A stretch of DNA of 64,000 nucleotides from Thalassospira tepidiphila MCCC 1A03514. GTDB lineage: Bacteria; Pseudomonadota; Alphaproteobacteria; Rhodospirillales; Thalassospiraceae. Positions 24,574 through 33,243 of the stretch are shown one piece after another. Under the pieces are notes generated by a model. That model searched no databases and was not told where the DNA came from. It saw nothing but the letters and a program-made list of their open reading frames with translations. A program made the translations under genes and the position numbers. The stretch spans positions 124,001 through 188,000 of the forward strand of contig NZ_JPVZ01000003.1 of assembly GCF_001662875.1 (NCBI RefSeq). Reading direction: 5' to 3'. The stretch's first letter is position 1; each line of letters starts with the position of its first letter.

Positions 24574-26298
24574 ATGAAGCCAGCAAATCCAGAGAAAAGC
24601 CGGTATCCCAAGCCGGATTTTGTCGAACTGTTTACACCGAAACTGATCACCGTTCTGCGTGAAGGGTATGGTCTTGCGCAATTGCGCGCAGATGCGATTG
24701 CCGGGCTGACCGTTGCCATCGTTGCCTTGCCATTGTCGATGGCGATTGCAATTGCATCCGGGGCGACACCGGCACAAGGCCTTTATACCGCGATTATTGG
24801 CGGGATACTGGTCTCGCTTCTGGGCGGGAGCCGGTTTCAGATCGGGGGGCCGGCGGGTGCGTTTATTGTACTGGTCGCAGCCACTGTTCAGGCGCACGGC
24901 ATGGATGGCTTGTTGCTGGCAACGATCATGGCGGGCGTGCTTCTGGTTCTGATCGGCCTGTTCAGGCTGGGCACCTATATCAAGTTTATTCCCTATCCGG
25001 TGACGGTTGGATTTACCGCCGGGATTGCCTTCATCATCTTTGCCAGCCAGATCAAGGACCTGCTTGGACTTGATCTTGGTGGTCCGGAGCCGGGACCGTT
25101 TCTGGAAAAATTGCCGGTTATCTGGGCCGCTTTGCCAAGTATGGATATTGCGACCGTGATGCTGTCAGGCTCGACTATTCTGGTGATTGTCGGGCTTAAA
25201 TATGTTCGCCCGCATTGGCCGGGTATGCTGATTGCCGTGGTCGGTGCCGCGTTGATAACGGCTGTGTTTGATCTTCCGGTCGCAACGATCGGCAGTATTT
25301 ACGGCGGCATTCCAAGCAGTTTTCCAATGCCATCCTTGCCTGATATTGATTTTGCCAAGGCGCAGGCCGTGCTGCCAAACGCCATTGCCTTTGCGCTTTT
25401 GGGGGCGATTGAGTCGCTGCTGTCTGCTGTGGTGGCCGATGGCATGACGGGACGTCGTCACAGATCAAACTGCGAACTGGTGGCACAGGGTGTTGCAAAC
25501 GTTGCCTCGGGCCTGTTCGGGGGCATTTGCGTTACCGGCACCATCGCGCGCACAGCAACCAATGTGCGATCCAAGGCGCACGGTCCGATCGCCGGAATTT
25601 TGCACGGTGTGTTCCTGTTGCTGTTCATTCTGATTGCGGCCCCCTTGGCGGGGTTCATTCCCCTGGCATGCCTTGCCGGTCTGTTGGCGACCGTTGCCTG
25701 GAACATGATCGAAAAGCACGCCATCGTTACTTTGCTGCGATCATCGCGCGGTGATGCGGCGGTTTTGCTGACAACGTTGCTTCTGACTGTGTTTCGCGAT
25801 CTGCTTGAGGCGATTGTTGTCGGGTTTGCATTGGGATCGGTTCTATTCATCCGGCGTATGTCACGGATGGCCGATATCGAAAGTGCCACACCTTTCGTTG
25901 CCGAAGACCGGGCGGATAATCAGGTGGTCTTGATGGCATCGGACCCCGTATCGGCCGGTGATCCCGACATCGTTGTTTACCGAATTTCCGGTGTCTTTTT
26001 CTTTGGGGCGACGGCGGCTTTCGGATCGGTGCTGGATCGGATCGGTGATACGCGCCGCGCACTGGTTGTTGATTTTTCAGCCGTGCCTTTTCTTGATTCC
26101 ACGGCCGCCAATACGCTGGCAAGTTTGGTTCAAAAAGTGCGCAGCCGGGGCGGGCTGATTGTCTTTAGCGGCACGAAACACGATATCCGGCGCGATTTGT
26201 TTGTCCACGGCATGAAGCCGCCAGCAATCCATTACGAGGCGGATGTTGAACAGGCTGTCAAATGGCTGGGCGAAAAGCTTGGCACGTTGCGGGATTAA
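24574..26298 (+). CDS. SulP-family anion permease with STAS domain
   Basis: This 574-residue permease has about 11-12 membrane segments (residues 45-440) with the SulP signature near AIASGATPAQGLYTAIIGGILVSLLGGSRFQIGGPAGAF, then a cytosolic STAS domain (about residues 455-560, FSAVPFLDSTAANTLASLV). SulP proteins carry sulfate, bicarbonate or other anions; the substrate cannot be told here. A GTG at 24541 is an alternative start, with the hairpin CCCGGC-CCC-GCCGGG at 24518-24532 just before it; the ATG at 24574 is chosen. It follows the XRE gene on the same strand, suggesting regulated expression. A second SulP gene, without visible XRE partner, is in the sulfide cluster at the right edge. Confidence 0.93.
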   Translation: MKPANPEKSRYPKPDFVELFTPKLITVLREGYGLAQLRADAIAGLTVAIVALPLSMAIAIASGATPAQGLYTAIIGGILVSLLGGSRFQIGGPAGAFIVLVAATVQAHGMDGLLLATIMAGVLLVLIGLFRLGTYIKFIPYPVTVGFTAGIAFIIFASQIKDLLGLDLGGPEPGPFLEKLPVIWAALPSMDIATVMLSGSTILVIVGLKYVRPHWPGMLIAVVGAALITAVFDLPVATIGSIYGGIPSSFPMPSLPDIDFAKAQAVLPNAIAFALLGAIESLLSAVVADGMTGRRHRSNCELVAQGVANVASGLFGGICVTGTIARTATNVRSKAHGPIAGILHGVFLLLFILIAAPLAGFIPLACLAGLLATVAWNMIEKHAIVTLLRSSRGDAAVLLTTLLLTVFRDLLEAIVVGFALGSVLFIRRMSRMADIESATPFVAEDRADNQVVLMASDPVSAGDPDIVVYRISGVFFFGATAAFGSVLDRIGDTRRALVVDFSAVPFLDSTAANTLASLVQKVRSRGGLIVFSGTKHDIRRDLFVHGMKPPAIHYEADVEQAVKWLGEKLGTLRD

Positions 26299-26415
26299 CC
26301 GCAGTCCGGGCGCAACCAATTGGTCTTTTGTTGGCAAAACAGCATTTTGGGTTTATTCGGTATCGTTATGCCGATTTAAGCTGTGCCCAAACAGCAAGCC
26401 CCAAAAGGAAATGCC

Positions 26416-27201
26416 ATGACTGATCAGACCGGACTGAATGTCACCATTGATGATCGTGTAGCCACCATCACGATCTGTCAGCCGGAACGCAAAAACGCCC
26501 TGACCAAACCAATGTGGGGCGCGTTGGCGACGATTGTCCACGAATTGTCGGATGATCTTGATCTGCGCTGCGTGATTATTCGCGGTGGCGAAGGGGCCGG
26601 TTTTGGTGCCGGGGCAGATATTCATGAATTCGTGCGTGAACGGTCCGGGTTCGAGAAAGCGCGCGATTACGGCATGCTGCATGCCGAGGCGCTTCAGACC
26701 ATTCAGAACTGCACCCATCCGGTGATTGCCGCAATTGATGGCCCGTGTATGGGGGCGTCATTCGTGCTGGCAGCAGCATGCGACATGCGCATTGCCGCCG
26801 ATAACGCAAAATTCGCTGTACCGCCGATGAAGCTTGGCGCGACACTTGGCTATCCCGAACTTGAAATCATGCTTGATCTGCTGGGTGAGGCAGCTTTGTT
26901 TGAAATCCTGCTTGAAGGGCAGGTTTTTGATGTCGTCCGGGCGCGCGAGATCGGCTTTATCGCCCGTCATGTGGCACTTGAGGTGTTTGACGAAGAAGTC
27001 GCCAAGACCGGCAAACGCATCGCCGGTGGTGCGCCGCTGACGCAGCGCGCACACAAAAGCATGCTGAACCGTCTGCGCCAGGGTGGCTCAATTGATATGC
27101 ATGAATTTGATGAAGGCTACCGCGCCTTTGAAAGTGCCGATTTCAAGGAAGGCTACACTGCGTTTCTTGAAAAGCGCAAACCGGTCTTCACCGGGAAATA
27201 G
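26416..27201 (+). CDS. Enoyl-CoA hydratase/isomerase family protein
   Basis: This 261-residue crotonase-fold protein has oxyanion-hole motifs GAGFGAGADIHEF near residue 65 and GPCMGASFVLAAACDMRIA near residue 110, then GATLGYPELEIMLDLLGEAALFEILLEG. The Glu residues used by true hydratases around position 120-150 are not clear, so the exact reaction (hydration, isomerisation or hydrolysis) cannot be fixed. It starts at an ATG with AAGGAAATGCC upstream. It is 117 bases from SulP on the same strand and convergent with the first DinB gene, with no beta-oxidation partner nearby. Confidence 0.9.
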   Translation: MTDQTGLNVTIDDRVATITICQPERKNALTKPMWGALATIVHELSDDLDLRCVIIRGGEGAGFGAGADIHEFVRERSGFEKARDYGMLHAEALQTIQNCTHPVIAAIDGPCMGASFVLAAACDMRIAADNAKFAVPPMKLGATLGYPELEIMLDLLGEAALFEILLEGQVFDVVRAREIGFIARHVALEVFDEEVAKTGKRIAGGAPLTQRAHKSMLNRLRQGGSIDMHEFDEGYRAFESADFKEGYTAFLEKRKPVFTGK

Positions 27202-27228
27202 GCAGAAATGGCTTTAACAGTCGGCCTA

Positions 27229-27738
27229 TTAAAGTCCCAAATCCGGTGTCAATGGCACGTCGGTGACGCCGTAATCAATGCCCATCTTGTGCAATTCGCT
27301 GGTGATCTGGGAACGGTGATGGGTTTGGTGATTGAAGAATTGCACCAAAAATAGCGGGCGGGGCAGGTCGCGGGTAATGCCGTCGACACCGGTGAATTCG
27401 CGATATCCATCCTGCCAGTCACGATCGTCCGAGGCGACAAATGCCTCGATCTCGGCATCAAGTTCGCGGCGGATTTGGCGCAACTCATCAAAATCATCGG
27501 CGACCTGGGTGTGGGCGTCATAGGCCGGGGCGTTTCCGGTTTTCATGATGCTGAGAATACGACGGTCGATATGCACCAGATGATTAAGGGTGGCATTGAT
27601 CGACTTAAAGAACATGCCGCGATCACGACGGCGTTCTTCGTCGCCAATCTGATCGCAAAGATCATAAAGGACGCTGTTCTGCCACGTGTTGTATTTGGCC
27701 ATTGCGCAGCCATAGTCGTCAAATGTCATCCGGGCCAT
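27229..27738 (-). CDS. DinB-family protein, copy 1
   Basis: This 169-residue four-helix-bundle protein of the DinB/YfiT family has the metal-binding His residues at LNHLVHIDRRIL (around residue 50) and HQTHHRSQ (around 137-144). Family members include thiol-dependent transferases, such as bacillithiol or mycothiol S-transferases, and stress proteins. It is very similar to the protein at 29205-29717, sharing the segments FLVQ-FNHQTHHRSQITSELHKMG, so the two are paralogues. The start is 27738 with AGGATATCTTCA upstream; a longer frame into the MFS gene is a shadow. It sits 50 bases downstream of the MFS gene on the same strand. Confidence 0.9.
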   Translation of the reverse strand: MARMTFDDYGCAMAKYNTWQNSVLYDLCDQIGDEERRRDRGMFFKSINATLNHLVHIDRRILSIMKTGNAPAYDAHTQVADDFDELRQIRRELDAEIEAFVASDDRDWQDGYREFTGVDGITRDLPRPLFLVQFFNHQTHHRSQITSELHKMGIDYGVTDVPLTPDLGL

Positions 27739-27788
27739 TGAAGATATCCTGAAATGAGGGTGGCGGGGCGGTGTGATCAGCAGCGTGA

Positions 27789-29006
27789 TCAGGTGGGGGA
27801 TTCTGTCTGTTTTGCGTCGGCCATAAAATGGACCATCAGATTGGCAAAAATCGCAAAGCCCAGCATCGATACGGTCAGTGGCAACAAAGTGTTGTCGTGA
27901 AAATGACCGATGACGATGCCTGCAACCGCGCCGGTGGCGAACTGGATCGTCCCTAAAAGGGCCGTCGCCGTACCGCCGATATACGGGAAATACTGCATGA
28001 AGGATGCCGTGGCATTCGGGGCCGTCAGACCGATCAGTCCGACCGAGAACATGATGAATGGCACCACTGTCCACAAGCTTGGTTCAAAGACATTTGTCGC
28101 AATGAACAAGCCGATGGTCGCGACAAGTTGAATGCCGGTGCCGATTTTTAGAATCTGATGACATTCGAGGCGTTTGAGCAACGGGTTGTTGAGCCGGTTA
28201 CAGATGATAATCACCGCAACATTGGCCCCGAACAGATAGGGGAAGTATGCCTGCGGCACGCCAAAGAAATCGATATACATAAACGGGCTGTCGGTGACAA
28301 AGCTGAACATCACCGCACTGGCCCCGGCATGGGTCAGCATAAAACCAACCGCCTTGCGTGTGCGCAGGACTTCCAGATAAGTCCACCAGACCCGGCGCAC
28401 CGGGCCGGGATGGCGTCGGCGCATCAAGCTTGTTTCGGGCAGTTTCAGGTAAACGATGGCAAGCATCAGGCTGCCATAGACAATCAGCAGCACAAAGATC
28501 GACTGCCATGTTGACCAGACCAGCAGTAACGAGCCGATGGTTGGCGCGACAAGCGGTGCAATCATCATGATCACCGCAATCAGCGCAAACATGCGCGCAG
28601 CTTCCTTGCCTTCAAACAGATCGCGCACCGACGCCCCGACAATCACAATCGAAAATCCGCCGCCAATCGCCTGGAAAAAGCGCATGACATTCAGCGAAAA
28701 GGCGCTGTCGACGGTGGTGATGATCGCGCTAGTGACAATATAGATGACCAACCCGACCAAGGCGATGGGCCGTCGACCAATCCGGTCAGACAGCGGTCCG
28801 CCGATCAGTTGCCCCAAGGCAAATCCGATCAAGAAAGTACTGACGGAGACTTCGACAGCATGGGTGGCTTCGCCAAAGTCGCGCGCCATTGCCGGGATCG
28901 CCAGCAGGTAGGTATCAATGGCAAATGGTGCCGTCGCAACCAGTGCAGCAAGCAAGATGGCAAGCTTTTTCGGGTCAAGCGATGCGCCGGGCAGGGGCGT
29001 GGACAT
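27789..29006 (-). CDS. Bcr/CflA-family multidrug efflux MFS transporter
   Basis: This 405-residue inner-membrane protein has 12 predicted membrane helices with the MFS motif GGPLSDRIGRRPIAL between helices 2 and 3, and a sequence start (DPKKLAILLAALVATAPFAIDTYLLAIPAMARDF) matching the Bcr/CflA drug/H+ antiporter group (bicyclomycin, chloramphenicol and sulfonamide resistance). Substrate unknown. The chosen ATG is at 29006; a TTG two codons earlier is possible. It lies between two DinB paralogue genes on the same strand, and a shared role in stress or toxin resistance is reasonable. Confidence 0.92.
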   Translation of the reverse strand: MSTPLPGASLDPKKLAILLAALVATAPFAIDTYLLAIPAMARDFGEATHAVEVSVSTFLIGFALGQLIGGPLSDRIGRRPIALVGLVIYIVTSAIITTVDSAFSLNVMRFFQAIGGGFSIVIVGASVRDLFEGKEAARMFALIAVIMMIAPLVAPTIGSLLLVWSTWQSIFVLLIVYGSLMLAIVYLKLPETSLMRRRHPGPVRRVWWTYLEVLRTRKAVGFMLTHAGASAVMFSFVTDSPFMYIDFFGVPQAYFPYLFGANVAVIIICNRLNNPLLKRLECHQILKIGTGIQLVATIGLFIATNVFEPSLWTVVPFIMFSVGLIGLTAPNATASFMQYFPYIGGTATALLGTIQFATGAVAGIVIGHFHDNTLLPLTVSMLGFAIFANLMVHFMADAKQTESPT

Positions 29007-29204
29007 GCGCAATCAATTCCGTTCAGTGTTTGGCGGCGGGTCAGAGCCCCCGATCAGAGGGCACGCGTTGCGCGAAGTATGCAAGCACGCGCAGGTAAGC
29101 AAAGTGACCAAGGCGCAGCAATGTGGGGCGTCGGATATGTTAATCCCGAGCCCTGTATTATCCATAAAATTCAGGCTTCTGCCAGCGGTTGCTTGGATTG
29201 CGTC

Positions 29205-29717
29205 TTAGCTTATTGGCAGATCGGGCGTGTAGGGCACATCCGTGTTGCCGTAATCAAGGCCCATCTTGTGCAGTTCACTTGTGATCTGAGAACGATGATG
29301 GGTTTGATGATTGAACAGTTGCACCAGAAACAGCTGTCGGGGGAGTTTGCGGGTGACACCATCGGGGAAGGGAAGTTCGCGGATTTCATCCTGCCAGCTG
29401 TGATCGGTGCCTTCGACGAATTCGGTGATGTCGGCATCGACTTCGGCCCGCATGGCCTTAAGCGTTTCGAAATCGTCGGCAACGATGGTGGTTGGTTCGA
29501 ACGGACCGGCTTCACCGGTGCGCAGGATGGTCAGAATGCGCAGATCAACATACAGGATATGGTTTAGCGTGTTGTGGATGGAGCCAAAGAACATATTGCG
29601 ATCCATCCGCCGTTCGACATCGCCGATCTGATCACAGAGGTCAAACAGCACGCCGTTTTGCCAGCTGTTATAGGTCGCCATGCAGCGGCCATAGTCGTTG
29701 AAATTCATCTTGGACAT
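29205..29717 (-). CDS. DinB-family protein, copy 2
   Basis: This 170-residue protein shares the layout and sequence of the copy at 27229-27738: MSKMNFNDYGRCMATYNSWQ start, NHILYVDLRILTIL and the C-terminal LFNHQTHHRSQITSELHKMGLDYG. The His ligands are kept. Its start has GGAGCGGTTTCAAA upstream. A paralogous pair on either side of an MFS exporter points to duplication around it. Substrates are unknown; DinB-fold proteins elsewhere conjugate or hydrolyse small molecules with a thiol. About 190 bases separate it from the MFS gene, so it probably has its own promoter for the block. Confidence 0.9.
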   Translation of the reverse strand: MSKMNFNDYGRCMATYNSWQNGVLFDLCDQIGDVERRMDRNMFFGSIHNTLNHILYVDLRILTILRTGEAGPFEPTTIVADDFETLKAMRAEVDADITEFVEGTDHSWQDEIRELPFPDGVTRKLPRQLFLVQLFNHQTHHRSQITSELHKMGLDYGNTDVPYTPDLPIS

Positions 29718-29822
29718 TTTGAAACCGCTCCTTCCAGAGGCGCAATCAGGCCTGGTTTTTCTTGGTTGTCATGGGTTTAACCAATACTACCGCATGTCGC
29801 GGACCGTGGCACTGAAATACAG

Positions 29823-29861
29823 CAAGGGCGGCATCCGATTGAATGCCGCCCTTGATTTTTG
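29823..29861. terminator. Strong hairpin after dctM
   Basis: CAAGGGCGGCAT pairs with ATGCCGCCCTTG around an 8-base loop, 22 bases past the dctM stop. The T-run is on the plus-strand side (GATTTTTG), so for the dctM strand it is a stable hairpin with a poor T-tract. Confidence 0.55.
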
Positions 29862-29882
29862 TGTGTTTGCGATCAAACCCGG

Positions 29883-31292
29883 TTAGTGGGTCATGATCCG
29901 TTCCGGACCCATCAGGGTGGTCGGAAGCCAGGTCGATATCACCGGGACATAGGTGATCAGGATCAGGAAGCCCAGCAGGATCAGAAGCCACGGGAAGGCG
30001 GCCTTCACGACCTTAAGCAACGGCATGCCGGTAATCCCGGATGTCACAAACAGGTTCAATCCGACCGGCGGCGTGATCATGCCGATTTCCATATTGACCA
30101 CCATGATGATGCCCAGATGGATCGGATCAATGCCCAGCTGCATGGCAATCGGGAACAGGATCGGCGCCATGATCAGAAGGATCGCCGATGGTTCCATGAA
30201 GTTGCCGGCAATCAAAAGAACGATGTTGACGACAATCAGGAAGCCCCACGCCGGAAGACCCCATCCAATGATGGTTTCGGCAATGGTGTGCGGGATGCGT
30301 TCAGAGGTCAGAACATGGGCAAACAGCATCGCGTTGGCGATGATGAACATCAGCATGATCGTGACCTTGCCCGCATCGAGCAGGACGTGGCGGACTTCCT
30401 TGTCAAACGGGATCAGGACCAGTGCCTTGCCCATTTTCGGAAGGTTGTGCGCCATCAGGCTGCCAATGCCGGTATTGCCGTTTTCAGGCACCCATGAAAG
30501 TTCCTTGATCGGGCCCATGTCGCGGTAAAACAGGACGGCAACAAACATGGCATAGAACGCAGCAACCGCCGCGGCCTCTGTCGGGGTGAAGACCCCGCCA
30601 TAAATGCCACCCATGATCAGCAGAACCAGTAACAGTCCACCCGATGCCGAAAACAGCGCACCGCCCCATTCACCAAGGGTCGGGCGGGGCTGGCTTGGCA
30701 GTTTCTTGATGCGTGCGACAATATAGATCGCAATCATCAACATCAGGCCGACCATGATCCCCGGAATAACGCCAGCAAGGAACATGCGTCCAACCGAAAC
30801 CTCGGTCGCGGCGGCGTAAACAACCATCACGATCGATGGCGGGATCAGAATGCCAAGCGTACCGGCATTACAGATCACACCAGCCGCAAAGCTTTGCGGG
30901 TAACCTGCGCGCACCATACCGGCAATCACGATGGAGCCGATGGCAACGACGGTCGCCGGGCTTGATCCCGAAACAGCGGCAAACAGCATGCAGGCCAGAA
31001 CCGATGCCATGGCAAGACCACCGGGGAACCAGCCCACGGTATCAATGGCAAAGCGGATCAGGCGACGGGCAACGCCGCCGGTCGACAGGAAGGCAGATGC
31101 CAGAATGAAGTAGGGAATGGCAAGAAGAGTGTAGTGTTCCATCCCGCCAAAAAGCTTTTCTGCCAGGGTGGCAAGGCTGTCGTCGCCAAAAAGAAGGATG
31201 GTCGAAAGCGACGCAACACCCAGCGAAATGGCAATCGGTGCACCAAGCGCCATCAAGCCAAACAGCAGGATAAACAGGAATGCGATAGTCAT
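29883..31292 (-). CDS. dctM: TRAP transporter large membrane subunit
   Basis: This 469-residue membrane subunit carries the solute in DctPQM-type TRAP transporters and uses an ion gradient. It has the DctM features: MTIAFLFILLFGLMALGAPIAISLG start, the block GSSPATVVAIGSIVIAGMVRAGYP, and GLNLFVTSGITGM near the C-terminus, with roughly 12 membrane helices. There is a hydrophilic loop near residues 275-325, longer than usual for the family. The ATG at 31292 has a GGGGGAACATTCAA ribosome site; the longer frame into dctQ is not supported. It follows dctQ by 22 bases in the operon dctP-dctQ-dctM. Confidence 0.93.
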   Translation of the reverse strand: MTIAFLFILLFGLMALGAPIAISLGVASLSTILLFGDDSLATLAEKLFGGMEHYTLLAIPYFILASAFLSTGGVARRLIRFAIDTVGWFPGGLAMASVLACMLFAAVSGSSPATVVAIGSIVIAGMVRAGYPQSFAAGVICNAGTLGILIPPSIVMVVYAAATEVSVGRMFLAGVIPGIMVGLMLMIAIYIVARIKKLPSQPRPTLGEWGGALFSASGGLLLVLLIMGGIYGGVFTPTEAAAVAAFYAMFVAVLFYRDMGPIKELSWVPENGNTGIGSLMAHNLPKMGKALVLIPFDKEVRHVLLDAGKVTIMLMFIIANAMLFAHVLTSERIPHTIAETIIGWGLPAWGFLIVVNIVLLIAGNFMEPSAILLIMAPILFPIAMQLGIDPIHLGIIMVVNMEIGMITPPVGLNLFVTSGITGMPLLKVVKAAFPWLLILLGFLILITYVPVISTWLPTTLMGPERIMTH

Positions 31293-31314
31293 TTGAATGT
31301 TCCCCCTGTCCGGC

Positions 31315-31884
31315 TTACGATTTTGGCGTCGAAGCGGTGGCGGACTTGTCGTCCTCCACGGTGCTTGCGCCAAGCTGATCAATTGCTTCGCGTGCTTCGT
31401 CAGCCAGATTGAAGCCAACCTGTTGGCCGGTAATGATGCGCCAACCAACCTGTGCCAGACGGAACGCCAGCAAAGCGGCACCCACCGGCATGATCAGATA
31501 GACGATCCACAGCATGATCGGGCTGTCTTCGGCTTCCATTTCAAGCATGTGGTTGAAGCTGACCAGCTCCCAGCCACCAATAATCAGCCAGCTCGAATAC
31601 AGAATGCCGGCCGCGACGACGATCAAACCGATGACGCGCTGGGCATTCTTGGGGAACAGGCGAACGAGGGCGTCCACCCCGATGTGCGACCCAACCTTGA
31701 CCCCATAGGACATGCCAAACAGGATCAGCCAGGCAAAAAGAAATTCCGTGGTTTCCAAGGCCCAGGTCAGGCCGGAATTGAACACGTAACGCATGACGAC
31801 GTTTACAAAGGTAAGCGATGTCATAGCGGCGAGCAGGAGGGCAATAATGCCCTCCTCCAGCCGGTTAACGACCGTTGAGATCAT
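31315..31884 (-). CDS. dctQ: TRAP transporter small membrane subunit
   Basis: This 189-residue protein has four membrane helices, typical of the DctQ family: MISTVVNRLEEGIIALLLAAMT start, FVNVVMRYVFNSGLTWALETTEFLFAWLILFG, and VGSHIGVDALVRLFP. The C-terminal 30 residues are hydrophilic with TVEDDKSATAS. DctQ pairs with DctM and is needed for transport. The ATG at 31884 follows AAAAGGGCCGTTCAAG. It is 43 bases after dctP and 22 bases before dctM. Confidence 0.92.
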   Translation of the reverse strand: MISTVVNRLEEGIIALLLAAMTSLTFVNVVMRYVFNSGLTWALETTEFLFAWLILFGMSYGVKVGSHIGVDALVRLFPKNAQRVIGLIVVAAGILYSSWLIIGGWELVSFNHMLEMEAEDSPIMLWIVYLIMPVGAALLAFRLAQVGWRIITGQQVGFNLADEAREAIDQLGASTVEDDKSATASTPKS

Positions 31885-31927
31885 CTTGAACGGCCCTTTT
31901 CCGATGATGTTGGGAAAAAAGTACGGA

Positions 31928-32920
31928 TCAGTTGCACGCAGCAGCGGCGTCGATAATGTCCTGGCCGATATCGCCAGAGAACTCATCCCAAACCGGTTTC
32001 ATTGCAGTCTGCCATTTGGCGAATTCTTCACCGGAAAGCTGCAGGATTTCGGTTTCGCCGGAGTCAATAACTGCCTGACGCTGTTCAGCGGTCAGTTCCG
32101 CCGACAGGCCGTTTGCATAGTCGCTGGCTTCTTTCATCGCCTGCGCAAGGCCGTCGCGGATTTCCGGATCCAGACCGTCCCACCACTTGGTCGAGGTCAC
32201 AACCATGTAATCAAGCAGACCGTGGTTGGATTCGGTGATATAATCCTGAACTTCGAAGAACTTCTTGGAATAGATGTTCGACCAGGTGTTTTCCTGACCG
32301 TCAACAACGCCGGTCTGAAGGGCCGAATAGGTTTCCGAGAAGGCCATTTTCTGCGGAACCGCATCAACAGCTTCGAACTGGGCGGCGATCACGTCAGACG
32401 ACTGAATACGGAATTTCTGACCAGCAGCATCTTCCGGTGCGCGCAGCGGCTTGTTGGCCGAAAGCTGTTTCAGGCCATTGTGCCAGTAACCGACACCGGT
32501 CAGGCCTTTGGACGACATCGCGTTCAGCAGTTCCTGACCTTTTTCGCCGTTCTGGAAGCAGGAAACCGCATCCATGTCCTTGAACAGGAACGGAAGATCA
32601 TAGACCTGAAGTTTCTTGGTCCATTTGCCGAATTTCGCAAGCGACGGTGCACCGAATTGAACGTCACCACGCAGGATGGCGGCAAGAACCTTGTCGTCAT
32701 CAAACAGCTGTGAGTTCGGATAGATTTCGATCTGGACCTTGTCGCCGAGGATTTCTTCGGCGCGCTTTTTGAAGAAGTCGGCACCCTGGCCTTTCGGGGT
32801 GTTCGGCGCAACAACGTGCGCGAACTTGATCACTTCCTGTGCCGACGCGGCAAAGTTGGACCCCAGAAGTGCTGCGGCAGCAACGCCAGCAGCAAGAATG
32901 CTTTTGCTGATAGGACGCAT
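31928..32920 (-). CDS. dctP: TRAP transporter periplasmic solute-binding protein
   Basis: This 330-residue DctP-type binding protein has a signal peptide (about residues 1-27, ending ASAQ) and the family layout: VIKFAHVVAPNTPKGQGADFFKKRAEE, FGAPSLAKFGKWTK, a FRIQSSDVIAAQFEAVDAVPQKMAFSE block with the Arg that binds a carboxylate, and TGVVDGQENTWSNIYSKKFFEVQ. The carboxylate-binding Arg and the DctBD system nearby point to C4-dicarboxylates such as succinate, fumarate or malate. The ATG at 32920 has AAGGGAGACG upstream. A sigma-54 promoter and DctD sites lie upstream at 33015-33167. Confidence 0.94.
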   Translation of the reverse strand: MRPISKSILAAGVAAAALLGSNFAASAQEVIKFAHVVAPNTPKGQGADFFKKRAEEILGDKVQIEIYPNSQLFDDDKVLAAILRGDVQFGAPSLAKFGKWTKKLQVYDLPFLFKDMDAVSCFQNGEKGQELLNAMSSKGLTGVGYWHNGLKQLSANKPLRAPEDAAGQKFRIQSSDVIAAQFEAVDAVPQKMAFSETYSALQTGVVDGQENTWSNIYSKKFFEVQDYITESNHGLLDYMVVTSTKWWDGLDPEIRDGLAQAMKEASDYANGLSAELTAEQRQAVIDSGETEILQLSGEEFAKWQTAMKPVWDEFSGDIGQDIIDAAAACN

Positions 32921-33014
32921 CAAAACGTCTCCCTTGATGAATTAAATCTGTTTTCCCGTTAGCGCGCCATTTTTGGCGTCGTTCTAAAACGCCGTTTGGC
33001 GCTGTGCCGTAATC

Positions 33015-33031
33015 AGCAAGCACTGGGCCAG
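33015..33031 (-). promoter_or_regulatory. Sigma-54 promoter of the dctPQM operon
   Basis: On the minus strand CTGGCCC-AGTGC-TTGCT matches the sigma-54 consensus YTGGCAC-N5-TTGCW with one mismatch and correct GG/GC spacing. Its -12 element is about 95 bases before the dctP start. The DctD gene next to it encodes a sigma-54 activator. Confidence 0.8.
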
Positions 33032-33086
33032 TTCGAAATCAGTTGGATTTATGTAATTATATCAATGAAATAAGGTGAATTTCACG

Positions 33087-33103
33087 TTGCTGCGATGCAG
33101 CAA
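33087..33103. promoter_or_regulatory. Palindrome between sigma-54 promoter and upstream sites
   Basis: TTGCTGC-GAT-GCAGCAA is a perfect inverted repeat about 57 bases upstream of the sigma-54 box. It differs from the DctD-type sites and may bind another regulator. Confidence 0.4.
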
Positions 33104-33114
33104 ATTTTGGCTAT

Positions 33115-33138
33115 TTCGTGTGTGAAGGCGCACACGAA
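33115..33138. promoter_or_regulatory. Upstream DctD-type site 1
   Basis: TTCGTGTG pairs with CACACGAA around TGAAGGCG. It has the GTGTG/CACAC core of an enhancer site about 85 bases upstream of the sigma-54 promoter. Confidence 0.6.
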
Positions 33139-33149
33139 TTTCATGCTAA

Positions 33150-33167
33150 TGTGCGACAGACCGCACA
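33150..33167. promoter_or_regulatory. Upstream DctD-type site 2
   Basis: TGTGCG-ACAGAC-CGCACA is a perfect dyad and closely follows the rhizobial DctD-site form TGTGCG-N6-CGCACA. With site 1 it gives two tandem activator sites, the usual arrangement for DctD. Confidence 0.75.
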
Positions 33168-33202
33168 GGGTGCCGGATCCAGAGTTGAAGGATCGGATGA
33201 CG

Positions 33203-33230
33203 AAAAAAAAGCCCGTCTAACTGACGGGCT
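33203..33230 (-). terminator. Terminator after dctD
   Basis: On the minus strand GCCCGTC pairs with GACGGGC around AGTTA and is followed by eight Ts. It isolates dctBD from the dctPQM promoter. Confidence 0.9.
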
Positions 33231-33243
33231 CGTGATCGGTTGA

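Noticed and set aside
27739-28074. Upstream extension of the first DinB frame
   Set aside because: It runs antisense-like through the MFS gene end; the DinB start at 27738 has a good ribosome site.
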